Under the pieces are notes generated by a model. That model did not search any database and was not told the origin of the DNA. It saw only the letters and a program-made list of their open reading frames with translations. A stretch of 64,000 nt of DNA, from the NCBI RefSeq assembly GCF_041860085.1, contig NZ_CP124747.1:2666001-2730000 (forward strand), written 5' to 3'. This stretch comes from Schlesneria sp. DSM 10557. Its GTDB lineage: Bacteria; Planctomycetota; Planctomycetia; Planctomycetales; Planctomycetaceae. The position numbers and the translations under genes were made by a program. Of the stretch, positions 44,655 to 53,702 are shown piece by piece (position 1 is the stretch's first letter; each line of letters begins with the position of its first letter).

Positions 44655-45605
44655 GTGCCTCCGCGTCGACGTCCCACTTTGTCCGCCGCCACGAATTCCA
44701 GCAACAAGGCCGAACCGTCCGAACATCTCGCCGGATTCATCCATTACCTCAAGGCGGAATGTGGACTCTCCGCCAATACGCTGCTCGCCTACCGGCGTGA
44801 CCTGACCCGATTCGACGCCTGGTATCAGACCAATGGTCCGGGCAAGCTGCAGCAGGTCGATCTGGCATTGCTGACTCGCTACCTGGAAGACCTCCATCAA
44901 CATCAGTTTGCCGCTACGTCCATCGCCCGCCACCTGGCGGCTCTCAAAATGTTCTTCCGCTATCTGGTGCTGGAAGGGATCATCCCGGAAAGCATTGTCG
45001 AACTCGTCAACTCGCCGAAACTCTGGCAACACCTCCCGAAGGTCCTCAGCCCCGAAAAGGTCGATGCCCTGATCGCTGCCCCCTCCCGCGAAGACCGTCA
45101 TCCACTCCGGGATCGAGCGCTCCTGGCACTCATGTACGCGACCGGTTGCCGTGCCTCCGAAGTCTGTGGAATAGCTCTGCGTGATATTCACCTGGAAGAG
45201 CGTTATTGCCGCTGCGTCGGGAAAGGAAACAAGGAACGTATCGTTTCACTGAATCCCGTCGCCTGCGCAGCGGTGGAAGCGTACCTGCAACACGAATACC
45301 CCAAACTGGCTCCCAAAGGAGACCCGACGTCCCCCCTGCTCGTTTCCCGCGGAGGCAACCCGCTCAGCCGAATCACCGTCTGGAAACTCGTGAAACGGTA
45401 CGCCGCGCGAATTGGAGCCAGTCGCGAAGTCAGCCCCCACACGTTGCGTCATAGCTTCGCCACGCACATGCTGGCCGGGGGTGCCGAGATCCGTGCCCTG
45501 CAGGAACTGCTCGGTCACGCCAGCATTCGCACGACTCAGATCTACACCCAGGTCGACCACAGCCGACTCAAGTCCATCCACGAGAAGTGCCATCCCCGTG
45601 GCTGA
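44655..45605 (+). CDS. xerD: Tyrosine recombinase XerC/XerD
   Basis: A 316-residue site-specific recombinase that, with a partner, resolves chromosome dimers at dif. The N-terminal core-binding domain (about 22-107) and the catalytic domain carry the full catalytic set: R166 (GCRASEV), K190 (VGKGNKER), H262 and R265 (HTLRHSFATHML), H288 (LLGHASI) and Y297 (TQIYTQV). The sequence pattern is closest to XerD, including the GHASIRTTQIYTQV C-terminal motif, but XerC cannot be excluded. A 20-residue leader before the first helix is disordered. No mobile-element neighbour is seen, so a housekeeping role is likely. Confidence 0.93.
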   Translation: MPPRRRPTLSAATNSSNKAEPSEHLAGFIHYLKAECGLSANTLLAYRRDLTRFDAWYQTNGPGKLQQVDLALLTRYLEDLHQHQFAATSIARHLAALKMFFRYLVLEGIIPESIVELVNSPKLWQHLPKVLSPEKVDALIAAPSREDRHPLRDRALLALMYATGCRASEVCGIALRDIHLEERYCRCVGKGNKERIVSLNPVACAAVEAYLQHEYPKLAPKGDPTSPLLVSRGGNPLSRITVWKLVKRYAARIGASREVSPHTLRHSFATHMLAGGAEIRALQELLGHASIRTTQIYTQVDHSRLKSIHEKCHPRG

Positions 45606-45734
45606 GATTTTTTGAACACTGGCTACTTAACTTGTCCACTCCCACAGGGAGAGAACGAGCACCGCATCCCCGAGTTGGACGGATCGCGGCACCAAACAAA
45701 AACCAACCCTGCCAGGCCCCGGAGTCTTTGTTGT

Positions 45735-45765
45735 TCTGAGACGTCACGTTCGTCGACGTCTCAGA
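45735..45765. terminator. Hairpin between xerD and gatB
   Basis: An 11-bp perfect inverted repeat (45735-45745 with 45755-45765) with a 9-base loop lies between these convergent genes. There is no T run on either side, so it may only be a weak or factor-assisted bidirectional terminator. Confidence 0.45.
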
Positions 45766-45897
45766 GCCAACGCCTCAATCCGTTGAAGTCCCCGCCACCA
45801 ATCGCTTCAAAGCCCCTCTTGGCCAACGAAGCCCTCCCCGGCGCTGCGACTTCAATCTGAAGCCGACATCCGGGGATTCCAGCAGACTGTCAGAAAG

Positions 45898-47397
45898 TCA
45901 CGACCTGGCGATGGCCTCCAGCAGCTTTTCACGAACGAGTTGCGGGTCGGCCCCCTTCACCCCTTTCATGACCTGCCCGATCATCGCCCCGATGGCCTTC
46001 TCGTTTCCGCTCTTGAAGTCGGCAATCGCCTTCGCACTTCGCTCAATCACCGCAGCGATGGCAGCATCAATGGCACCGGTATCCTGCACGATCGCCAGTC
46101 CGCGTGCTTTGACGATTTCATCGATTCGCGACTCCGTCACAGGAATCTCTTCGTCGTGATCGCTGAGCAGCGCCGCGAAGACTTCTCGAGCCGCCTTGAT
46201 GGTGATCTGCTTCTGGTTGATTCGCTTCAGCAGAGCCGCCAGCACGGGGGGCCGGATCGGGACGGTGGTGATCGTTTCACCCCGCTCTTTCATCGCGGCC
46301 TGCAGATCCTGGGTCAGCCAGTTCGCTGCCTGCTTTCCTTCTCCGCACGCCTTGGCAACATCTTCGAAGTAATCCGCGACGGCCCGCCCCTGATCGATGA
46401 TGACCGACGCATCGTACGGGGTTAACTGGTATTCATCGATCAATCGCTGACGACGTAGACCGGGAAGTTCACACATTTCCGCACGAATCGCGTCAACGCG
46501 CTCGACGGTCGTGGTAACAGGCACGAGGTCAGGGTCAGGGAAATAGCGATAGTCTGCCGCTTCTTCTTTTTCGCGTAACGCATACGTGACTCCGCGGCCC
46601 GGGTCGAATCCGACCGTTCGCTTGTGGCCACTTTTGGCTCCCATCCGGATCCCGGTCTGCTGATACGCTTCCCACTGGCGAGCCACTTCGTAGTCAATCG
46701 CCTGTTCCGTAAAGCGGAAACTGTTCAGGTTCTTGATTTCCACAATCGGTGTCGGGACCTTCGTCCCGTCCGGCTGCAGCACATGCAGGTTGATGTTCGC
46801 GTCGCACCGCAGACTCCCTTCCTGCATGTTGCAGTCAGAGACCTCGAGATACGTCAGCATCAGCCGCAACTCTTCGAGGAATCGGCGTGCTTCTTCCGAC
46901 GAACGAAGATCCGGCTCCGTCACGATTTCGACCAGCGGAGTTCCCGCCCGGTTGAGATCGACCTTGCTGTCGCGGCCTCGGCCTGATTCGTCATGCGTAT
47001 TCTTACCGGCGTCTTCTTCCAGGTGGGCTCGCAGGATGCGAACGCGACGAACAGTCGCGGGGTCCCCGCAAACCACGTCGACATGGCCGTCATGACTGAA
47101 GGGAAGATCGAACTGGCTGATCTGATAGCCTTTGGGAAGGTCCGGATAGAAGTACTGTTTCCGGTCCCACTTGGTGAAGGGCGCGATCTGGCAGCCCAAT
47201 CCCAGAGCCGTCTTCACTCCCAGGTGATAGGCGTGCTGGTTGAGAACCGGTAAGGCCCCCGGCAAGCCCAGACAGACGGGACAGGTCTGTACGTTGGGGT
47301 GATCAGGGTTGAACGTGGTCGGACAACCGCAAAAAATCTTGGTCTTGGTTTGGAGCTGGACGTGAATTTCCAGCCCGATAATGATTTCGTAGGACAT
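45898..47397 (-). CDS. gatB: Asp/Glu-tRNA amidotransferase subunit B (GatB)
   Basis: The tRNA-binding and kinase-like subunit of GatCAB, which converts mischarged Glu-tRNA(Gln) or Asp-tRNA(Asn) to the amide form. At 499 residues it is full length: GLEIHVQLQTKTKIFCGCP near the N-terminus with zinc-type cysteines, CPVCLGLPGALPVLN, DLPKGYQISQFDLP, HLEEDAGKNTH, DLNRAGTPLVEIVTEPD, DYRYFPDPDL, and the C-terminal helical YqeY-like domain from about residue 350. GatA and GatC are not in the window. It is the last of five minus-strand genes and starts 12 bases after the EboA stop. Confidence 0.96.
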   Translation of the reverse strand: MSYEIIIGLEIHVQLQTKTKIFCGCPTTFNPDHPNVQTCPVCLGLPGALPVLNQHAYHLGVKTALGLGCQIAPFTKWDRKQYFYPDLPKGYQISQFDLPFSHDGHVDVVCGDPATVRRVRILRAHLEEDAGKNTHDESGRGRDSKVDLNRAGTPLVEIVTEPDLRSSEEARRFLEELRLMLTYLEVSDCNMQEGSLRCDANINLHVLQPDGTKVPTPIVEIKNLNSFRFTEQAIDYEVARQWEAYQQTGIRMGAKSGHKRTVGFDPGRGVTYALREKEEAADYRYFPDPDLVPVTTTVERVDAIRAEMCELPGLRRQRLIDEYQLTPYDASVIIDQGRAVADYFEDVAKACGEGKQAANWLTQDLQAAMKERGETITTVPIRPPVLAALLKRINQKQITIKAAREVFAALLSDHDEEIPVTESRIDEIVKARGLAIVQDTGAIDAAIAAVIERSAKAIADFKSGNEKAIGAMIGQVMKGVKGADPQLVREKLLEAIARS

Positions 47398-47409
47398 CCG
47401 ATCCTCAAA

Positions 47410-48291
47410 TTAACAGGAACTCATCGCATCAATGGTGGCCCACGTGATCTTGCCCGAGGCAATTTCGCCCGCGATTTCAGGCGCGATCCCGAGGAAATTC
47501 TGAGCGGCAGGTTCCGTACTTTCGCTGAGAGCCAATCCGGCAGCATACTTTTCGACAAGCGAGCCGGTCGTCAGCACGTTGTGCAGTTCCGCCAACCCTC
47601 TGGCATCCGCATGCCGCCCGACACAGCGCCACAGCTCGGGTGCAATCGTACGATGCGCCGCCCGCCGTTCTGCGATGTAGTCCAGCACCATGCCCGAGAG
47701 TGCCGCGTTGGACCGCTGGTCCAGCCCCACGACGGGAGCCATCGGGACACCGATGAACTGGCACTTCAGCACCATCTGATTCCACTGGTCTTCGTTGAAC
47801 TGTTCTGCCGGATACGGGTTCTGATACGCCACCGCGCAGAAGACAGCCTTGATGTTCGTCCGAATCCCTTCGGCAGCGCGCAGGACGTGTGCCTCGGGAT
47901 GCGGCAGGAGCGCTAACGACTGATAGATTGCGACCAGCTCCCCAACTTCACCCGTCGAGGCGAGTTGATCCAGAATCCCCACCAGGGTGGTCGGTTCGGT
48001 TGGCGGCAAAGTCAGCAGAAACAGCGTTCGAGTCGCCTGATCGATACTCCAGCCCTTCGGGTTCCAGCCGGGCCGCACCTCATTCGCGATGATCAGTTCT
48101 TCGTCCGTCAGCTCGAGATCGGATTTCCCGACCTTGCGCGGCACCATTCCGAAGGCGAGGAACAATCCCCGCTTGTCCCCCCGTTGAATGACTTCCTGGC
48201 GATCGCGAATCCACGCAGCCGCGGCGGGATCCACCCGCATTTCCATCCATCGCTCGATCAGTTGTCGAATTTTTTCCGTATCAGGATTCAT
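47410..48291 (-). CDS. EboA-family protein, stand-alone
   Basis: A 293-residue soluble, all-helical protein matching EboA: LFLAFGMVPRKVGKSDL, VRPGWNPKGWSIDQATRTLFLL, LALLPHPEAHVLRAAEGIRTNI, AYQNPYPAEQFNEDQWNQMVLK, GLDQRSNAALSGMVLDY and LWRCVGRHADARGLAEL are the family blocks in order. EboA is encoded in the eboABCDEF cluster of bacteria and algae, linked to trafficking of cyanobacterial scytonemin precursors to the periplasm and of other metabolites; its molecular role is not known. Here none of eboB-F is adjacent, which is odd. It sits between a degenerate FmdB gene and gatB with gaps of 36 and 12 bases, so it is probably cotranscribed with both. Confidence 0.85.
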   Translation of the reverse strand: MNPDTEKIRQLIERWMEMRVDPAAAAWIRDRQEVIQRGDKRGLFLAFGMVPRKVGKSDLELTDEELIIANEVRPGWNPKGWSIDQATRTLFLLTLPPTEPTTLVGILDQLASTGEVGELVAIYQSLALLPHPEAHVLRAAEGIRTNIKAVFCAVAYQNPYPAEQFNEDQWNQMVLKCQFIGVPMAPVVGLDQRSNAALSGMVLDYIAERRAAHRTIAPELWRCVGRHADARGLAELHNVLTTGSLVEKYAAGLALSESTEPAAQNFLGIAPEIAGEIASGKITWATIDAMSSC

Positions 48292-48327
48292 GAGTGCTCT
48301 CTGAAGTGGCCCTTCGCAGGGAACGCG

Positions 48328-48579
48328 TCAATGTCCGTGACCGCAACTGGAAGGGTTCCCACAGCAACCCGACGTGGGAAGCTGAGGAATCGGACTGGCA
48401 ATCGGCAACGCAATACCACCTGAGATCACTCGCTCGACCGATGCGTCCAGCGGCGTCTTTCCCGGCTCGGTCTGAGTGCGCGTGCACAGTTCGCCCCACG
48501 TCCTGATGGATTCCTTCATTCCGTGCTGCACGGTCAACGTCTGCTGATTCTCTGGACAATGGTAATCGTAAGTGGGCAT
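48328..48579 (-). CDS. FmdB-like small protein with lost zinc ribbon
   Basis: An 83-residue protein beginning MPTYDYHCPENQQ, the FmdB/zinc-ribbon start, where the second Cys of the first CxxC knuckle is missing; the usual CPxCG second knuckle is also replaced (ELCTRTQTEPG). The VERVISGGIALP strand that follows the ribbon in FmdB is kept. A C-terminal GCCGNPSSCGHGH offers an alternative metal site. Putative regulator family, but DNA binding is not shown. It lies in the trpE-to-gatB minus-strand run. Confidence 0.78.
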   Translation of the reverse strand: MPTYDYHCPENQQTLTVQHGMKESIRTWGELCTRTQTEPGKTPLDASVERVISGGIALPIASPIPQLPTSGCCGNPSSCGHGH

Positions 48580-48628
48580 CTCTGAATTCTCCTCCCGTTC
48601 AAACCCGGCTCATTTAATTCCGGCTCGC

Positions 48629-49645
48629 TCAGCCAACCCGCTGGCGAGCTTCTGACAATGCTTGTTCAAACAGTTCGCGTTGCTTGATCAATTCCTCGGC
48701 GGGATGCGCGGGGACAACTCCCTCCTCCAGCATCATCCAGCCCGAATAGTTCACTTTCACGAACAGATCCATTAACTCCGCCCAAGGATAGTTCGACACA
48801 TCGAATCGATGAATATGGGTCGTCTGTCCCAGCCGATCCTTCACCAGGTTGAAGTTATGTTCGAGTCCCGGAGCTTCCAGATCCTGCGGATTCGAGTTCC
48901 AGCAGATCGCCACGTTGGGATGATCGGCCACATCGAGAATCGCCCGGATGGTGGGTAACTGAGCACACTGACCATGAACCTCGAGCCGAATCTGCTGACC
49001 GAACCCCGTCGCATACTCGGCGACTTCATTCAGGGCGCGACCGATCTGGGCGATCGTCTGCTCGCGAGGCACATCCTTGTGGAAAGAGTCTGGCTTGACC
49101 TTCACGCCCGAGCCGCCGACATCATGACTCAACTGGATGAAGGCTTTCGTCGCGTCGATCGCAGCCTGCAGCACCTTCGGATCCGGGCTGTCAAATCGTT
49201 CGTTGCTGCCAATCCCCACCATTTGAACGGGAGATTTCTCGAACTGTCGCCGCACTTCCTCACGTTGACGTTCGGAAAGGCTCGGTTCCACCCCATGCTT
49301 GTGTGTTGTACGGAGTTCGACTCCCAGAACCTTGGCACGCTCACAGTTCTTCAGCAGCGTGGGGAGATCCCAGTCTTTGCCCCACTGGTAGGTGACAAGC
49401 CCATAACGGATCTCGCCCCCCTTCTTCTCTTTCCTCTCCTCTGCCATCGCCCGCTGGGGAATCGCCCCCCATCCCGTTGACGCCGCAATACCGGTGAGCA
49501 CCGATGTTTTCAGAAACTCACGTCGGGAAGCGATCCCACCTCGCCCGATCTGGCTCGTACAACACGTCCCCTCACGCTGGAGTGAAACAGGGTCCGGTTT
49601 CTGATCGACAGTCTGGAAGCCAACTTGCGCGCGGTCGTTGAGCAT
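48629..49645 (-). CDS. Tat-exported TIM-barrel protein (sugar phosphate isomerase/epimerase-like)
   Basis: A 338-residue protein. A long polar leader (about 1-38) precedes a twin-arginine signal SRREFLKTSVLTGIA (40-54), then a xylose-isomerase-like (AP endonuclease 2) TIM barrel from about residue 78. Barrel strands include GEIRYGLVTYQWGKDW, VLGVELRTTHKHGVEP, GGSGVKVKPDS, IRLEVHGQCAQ, VAICWNSNP, THIHRFDVSNYPW and YSGWMMLEEG; Glu, His and Asp residues at strand ends could bind a divalent metal. Its start lies 20 bases after the trpE stop, so it is probably cotranscribed with trpE. Periplasmic or envelope location is inferred from the signal. Substrate unknown. This is not EboE, although it shares the fold and the run with EboA. 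Confidence 0.86.
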   Translation of the reverse strand: MLNDRAQVGFQTVDQKPDPVSLQREGTCCTSQIGRGGIASRREFLKTSVLTGIAASTGWGAIPQRAMAEERKEKKGGEIRYGLVTYQWGKDWDLPTLLKNCERAKVLGVELRTTHKHGVEPSLSERQREEVRRQFEKSPVQMVGIGSNERFDSPDPKVLQAAIDATKAFIQLSHDVGGSGVKVKPDSFHKDVPREQTIAQIGRALNEVAEYATGFGQQIRLEVHGQCAQLPTIRAILDVADHPNVAICWNSNPQDLEAPGLEHNFNLVKDRLGQTTHIHRFDVSNYPWAELMDLFVKVNYSGWMMLEEGVVPAHPAEELIKQRELFEQALSEARQRVG

Positions 49646-49665
49646 TCTGGGATCCTTCTCAGCGG

Positions 49666-51162
49666 TTATGACGAGGCCATCTGCCGTTCAGCAATCTCAA
49701 TTGCTTTCAGTAACCCCCGGGCTTTGCTGAGGGTCTCTTCGTACTCTGAGGATGCAACACTGTCTGCCACAATCCCGGCACCCGCCTGCACATAGGCCGT
49801 CTGCCCCATCATGACAATCGTGCGGAGAGCGATGCATGTATCCATGTGGCCGGTAAAATCGAGGTAACCGACAGCCCCGCCGTAAGGTCCCCGGCGATGC
49901 GGTTCCAGTTCATCGATAATTTCCATAGCCCGTACTTTGGGAGCGCCTGACAAGGTCCCTGCCGGAAGCCCCGCTCGCAAGGCATCCAGTGCCGTCTTAC
50001 CCGGAGCCAGTTTCCCCGTCACCGTAGAACTGATGTGCATCACATGGCTGTAGCGTTCGACGTGCATGACGTCGCTGAGAACGACCGAACCGTACTCGGC
50101 CACGCGACCGACATCATTCCGCGCCAGGTCAACGAGCATCACGTGCTCGGCGCGCTCCTTCTCGTCGGCGAGAAGCTCTTTTTCCAACGCTTCATCTTCT
50201 TCCTGCGTTTTGCCGCGACGACGCGTTCCTGCCAGAGGACGAATCGTGGTCCGCCCTTCCTCGACACGAACCATGATTTCCGGCGAACTACCGATCAGAT
50301 GCGCGTGAGGAGTCCGCACCAGAAACATGAAGGGACTTGGATTCACCACACGCAGCGCACGATAGATGTCGAGCGAACTGGCTTTCGTTGTGACTTCGAG
50401 CCGTTGGCTGAGAACGACCTGAAAGATATCTCCTGCGCGAATGTACTCTTTCGATTTCTCGACAGCCTGCTCGTAGCCGGCACGCGTAAAGTTTGAGCGA
50501 AACGGAATCTGCGGATCACCGTGTAGCGAGATATCCGACAGGTGAATCGTCTCGGAGCGGGTGTCGAGTTGCTCGCACAACAGATCAACCCGCTTACAGG
50601 CATTCTCGTAAGCGGATCGCAAATCACCCCCTCGCACATCGGCGTGGACGACGACCCGAATCGTCTTTTGTATCTGGTCGAAGATCACCATCCGGTCGTA
50701 CATGGCAAACGACATATCCGGCAATTTACGATCATCTTCCGGCGCATTGGGAAGGTGTTCCGTGTAGCGGACCGTATCGTACCCCGCATAACCGACAGCA
50801 CCGCCACAAAAGCGCGGTAATTGCGGAAGATGGGGTGCCCGGTACTGCTCGAGCATCTGATGGATGTGCTCGAGAGGGTCTTCGACCGAGTACCGCTGTG
50901 TCTGGCCCGCTTCCGTCAGTACGATCTCTTTGTCATATGCATCGAACTGAAGGAACGGCCCGGCCCCGAGAAAGCTGTACCGCCCGACTCGCTCACCGCC
51001 GACCACACTCTCAAACAGGAACGAATTTTCGTCCCCGGCGATCCGGCAGAAAGCGCTGACCGGCGTCAGCGTATCACTGATCAGTTGGCGAAAAACCGGT
51101 ACAAAGTTCATCCCCTGGGAAAGTTTTTCAAATTCAGCAAAATCGGGCGTGTAGTGAGCCAT
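49666..51162 (-). CDS. trpE: Anthranilate synthase component I
   Basis: A 498-residue chorismate-binding enzyme that forms anthranilate from chorismate in tryptophan synthesis, with ammonia from a TrpG partner. The C-terminal chorismate domain shows [47 protein letters not shown] (in two parts), [41 protein letters not shown] and [10 protein letters not shown]. The N-terminal domain keeps the Leu-Glu-Ser-type feedback site region ([18 protein letters not shown]), so Trp inhibition is likely. The ATG at 51160-51162 gives the usual N-terminus; a 12-residue longer frame is less likely. trpG is not in the window. A long 1.2 kb region upstream includes a Trp-rich reading frame. Confidence 0.95.
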   Translation of the reverse strand: MAHYTPDFAEFEKLSQGMNFVPVFRQLISDTLTPVSAFCRIAGDENSFLFESVVGGERVGRYSFLGAGPFLQFDAYDKEIVLTEAGQTQRYSVEDPLEHIHQMLEQYRAPHLPQLPRFCGGAVGYAGYDTVRYTEHLPNAPEDDRKLPDMSFAMYDRMVIFDQIQKTIRVVVHADVRGGDLRSAYENACKRVDLLCEQLDTRSETIHLSDISLHGDPQIPFRSNFTRAGYEQAVEKSKEYIRAGDIFQVVLSQRLEVTTKASSLDIYRALRVVNPSPFMFLVRTPHAHLIGSSPEIMVRVEEGRTTIRPLAGTRRRGKTQEEDEALEKELLADEKERAEHVMLVDLARNDVGRVAEYGSVVLSDVMHVERYSHVMHISSTVTGKLAPGKTALDALRAGLPAGTLSGAPKVRAMEIIDELEPHRRGPYGGAVGYLDFTGHMDTCIALRTIVMMGQTAYVQAGAGIVADSVASSEYEETLSKARGLLKAIEIAERQMASS

Positions 51163-52394
51163 GTCGTCGAACGTCTCTCCAGCGGAATTCCCGAGCACTC
51201 ATGCCCGTCTGCCTCATCGTACCCGTTCGAGGAAACGAGGGCCAGCACGCCGAAAAGTTCACTTCCCGGCCCGAAAAACGAATCACGCGCGAGCGAATTC
51301 CCACCTATGGTGGCAGCCTTCGCCCCAATGCCAGCCCGCAATCCCCCCGTCGGGCCTCCACACACAGTCCAAGACGCCGTCAAACCCACAATCTCGGCCC
51401 ACCACGAACTCAGCCAACCGCAAAGTCGACCCAGCCCCAACCTCGCCAGCCCCGCCAACCCCGATCCCACCTGTGGCAAACGAGGCCTGGACACGCCGGA
51501 AATCCGAAACCGCTGGGGCAATCCGCGACCGAAGTCAAAAGAAAAAAATTGAGATGAGCAAGTTGAACAAGTTGAGCAACTTCCCTGTTTTCCAGCACCA
51601 AACCGAGCATCGAAGTTGCTCATTTTGAGCAAGTTGAGCAACTTCGAAGTCCTCGCCGACATCAGTTCACCGGTCCCGCACGGTCACTTCACGCCCGCCA
51701 TTCGGTGAATGCACCACCTCGCATCTCCGGTTCTGAACTGGGGAAAACTCGAACTGAGGCATCGCCGCAGACTTCAGGGCACGCGTCCCGCAGGTCAACG
51801 CCAGCTTGACCCGATCAACTTGATCGCCCACACGCGCACATCACGACCTAACCGGTCAACAGGCCCCAACGGGAATTCTCCACCCGACCCGTGAAGCAAT
51901 TCAGATTCCCACTCGCGCCGGATCAATCCCCAACGTCTCACCAGGAGACGGGACCACTACTCGAGCACTGCAAACGAGTCGAGAAACCGCTCTTCCGGCC
52001 CGCCGCTGGGTATCGCCTCCGTCTCGCCCGTTCGCATGCGTTAGTATTACAGGAACACGACTCTCGCGTCAACAACTCTTGTCGCTTTTTATCTACTAAA
52101 AGTTCTTCCAAGAACGACAGCACCACCCACTTCGGAACGACGGTCCCTCAGAACGCGAAGCGAGAGCCGTTTTCCGCCCATCCCCTGGCGTTCTTAAAGA
52201 CAGGCTCATTGCGAAACTTGCCGCAATTGGGCATCGACTGCGGGTGGGGTGTAGAAAATGGCACACCAGTCACTGCCCTCGCAGGGGCATCCCGACGCTT
52301 ACTTCATCCGAAATCCATCTCCATACCACGCCCGTCGCCCCTGATACCCACGCCAAACATTCAGGGCAAACCACTGAGTGTGGATCATTCCAGG
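51163..52394. promoter_or_regulatory. 1.2 kb region upstream of trpE
   Basis: This gap between the KptA gene and trpE holds no gene I can support. It contains a C-rich plus-strand segment (51300-51480), a perfect hairpin at 51610-51647 and repeated words built on GAGCAAGTTGAGCAACTT (51551-51585 and 51626-51645). On the minus strand, a frame ending near 51410 (248 bases before the trpE ATG) has a cluster of five Trp codons in eleven. A 5-bp palindrome CCACC-TAT-GGTGG at 51301-51313 is the only other structure seen toward trpE. A leader-type regulation of trpE is possible but unproven. Confidence 0.35.
51610..51647. repeat. 13-bp inverted repeat (hairpin)
   Basis: 51610-51622 pairs perfectly with 51635-51647 around a 12-base loop. 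The arms carry the word AAGTTGCTCA/TGAGCAACTT, and related TTGAGCAACTT words occur about 55 bases upstream. There is no T run, so it is not a classical terminator on either strand. Confidence 0.6.
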
Positions 52395-52955
52395 TCAAAC
52401 GGGATCACTTCCTGAGTGCAACCGAATGTACCGGGGCGGAACATGATCAGTCAGCCAGACTCCGTTCTCTGAAAGCCGGAACTTGTAGCCGTCCGCGGAC
52501 ATCCCTGCGGAATCAATGACCAGAATAACAGGCTTCCCCCGCCGCTCACCCACTTTGGCCGCGACATCCAGTTCCTGTGAAAAATGAACGTCATGACGGC
52601 TCATCTTCTTCAACCCTTCAAGCAGGATCGCATCGAGAAACCGACTCACCGTGCCATGAAAAAGTTCGGGCGGTGGTGGAACTTCACCGAGTTGCAGATC
52701 GACGGAGATCGAATGCCCCTGGTTCGCACGAATCTTCGTCTGCGTCTCATCAAGAGCGAACCGCTGCTTATCGTTTTCTACCACAACCTGAAGCAGCTCG
52801 TCGCGGGTCATCCGAAACCCGATTCTCTCAGCCCCCGCCAACAGTTCTTCAATCAACACCCAGCCACCCGGCTCTAAATTCAAACCAAGTACCTCCGGTT
52901 CATGCCGCAGGCACTTACTCATAAACTTGCTAACAGTCACAATCCGTTTGCTCAT
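52395..52955 (-). CDS. kptA: RNA 2'-phosphotransferase, Tpt1/KptA family
   Basis: A 186-residue NAD+-dependent enzyme that removes internal RNA 2'-phosphate, giving ADP-ribose-1'',2''-cyclic phosphate. In eukaryotes it completes tRNA splicing; most bacteria have no such splicing, so its role here is unclear. Conserved residues are visible: R17-H18 in KCLRHEPE, R76 in KIRANQGHSI and R120 in KKMSRHDVHFS, fitting the Arg-His-Arg-Arg catalytic set, plus FHGTVSRF. The ATG at 52953-52955 matches the usual start of the family (MSKRIVTVSKFMSKCLRH). It stands alone; long non-coding stretches flank it. Confidence 0.93.
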   Translation of the reverse strand: MSKRIVTVSKFMSKCLRHEPEVLGLNLEPGGWVLIEELLAGAERIGFRMTRDELLQVVVENDKQRFALDETQTKIRANQGHSISVDLQLGEVPPPPELFHGTVSRFLDAILLEGLKKMSRHDVHFSQELDVAAKVGERRGKPVILVIDSAGMSADGYKFRLSENGVWLTDHVPPRYIRLHSGSDPV

Positions 52956-53702
52956 TGTGCCTCTAATTTTTTTTCGCTGACCTCGGCCCCAGTTCTCAGT
53001 GTCCACAAGTTTCGGCCCGCCCCTAATCCCTTGGTTTCATCATCAGGGGAGGACACGGGAACATTGCACTGCAACTCTCGGCGCGAGAGATTGACCGGCT
53101 GAAAGGTTCATTGGGATTATCAGCCACCTTGGAATCAAAGGGCTCCCGTCAGTTTGAACTGTAGAGGATCATCCCACGGATTTCGTGTGATGGGAATCCC
53201 CTCTTTTCCGCAGCCCCCCCCGCTGCACAGACTACTCTGCCGCCAGCAGAGACGATCGCTGCTCGCCGACAACTCGGGTCGAGAAATCTCTCGTTTCAGG
53301 CGAAGACTTCTCGGGTTTCGCTTCGGACGTCGTGACGGTGCTGGCCCATGCGACTGTGCGTTACGTCAATCGTCTGGAGACGGCCGCCGACGTTATAGAA
53401 CAGCCTGCCGAACTTTCGAACCACCGCCATGATGGGACAATTCCTCGCTCGACTCAACCGGAGGGCTATATTTCGACTCACTCCCTGCCATTCCGAGCTA
53501 TCCAGTCTTTGGTGATCCGTCTCGCTCCTGCTCGCCACCGGTTTGTCGTCGGACCAGCATGCTCGTCTTGTTTTCACATATGATGGCACGGCCATTGCCT
53601 GCAGCCGTTGATGACAGCTACATCAGGGACATGCCCACATGACTGGAGCAGTTTGCCGGACAGTGACTGTTGCTACAGGAAAAGTTGATTCTTCCACTTC
53701 TC
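52956..53702. other. Intergenic gap, no gene seen
   Basis: About 750 bases between the KptA gene and the 3' end of the U32 peptidase gene on the same strand. Short open frames lack family signatures and ribosome sites. It should hold the KptA promoter and the U32 gene's terminator, but no clear hairpin with a T run was found. Confidence 0.45.

Noticed and set aside
44655-45605. Tyrosine recombinase as a phage or integrative-element integrase
   Set aside because: The protein matches housekeeping XerD in length and motifs, and no attachment repeats or mobile genes flank it.
48629-49645. TIM-barrel protein as EboE, forming an ebo remnant with EboA
   Set aside because: It has a Tat signal and a generic xylose-isomerase-like pattern common in planctomycetes, not EboE-specific blocks, and the other ebo genes are absent.
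51108-51662. 184-codon minus frame over the trpE upstream region
   Set aside because: It overlaps the trpE 5' end in another frame and follows the G-rich repeats; no coding signs.
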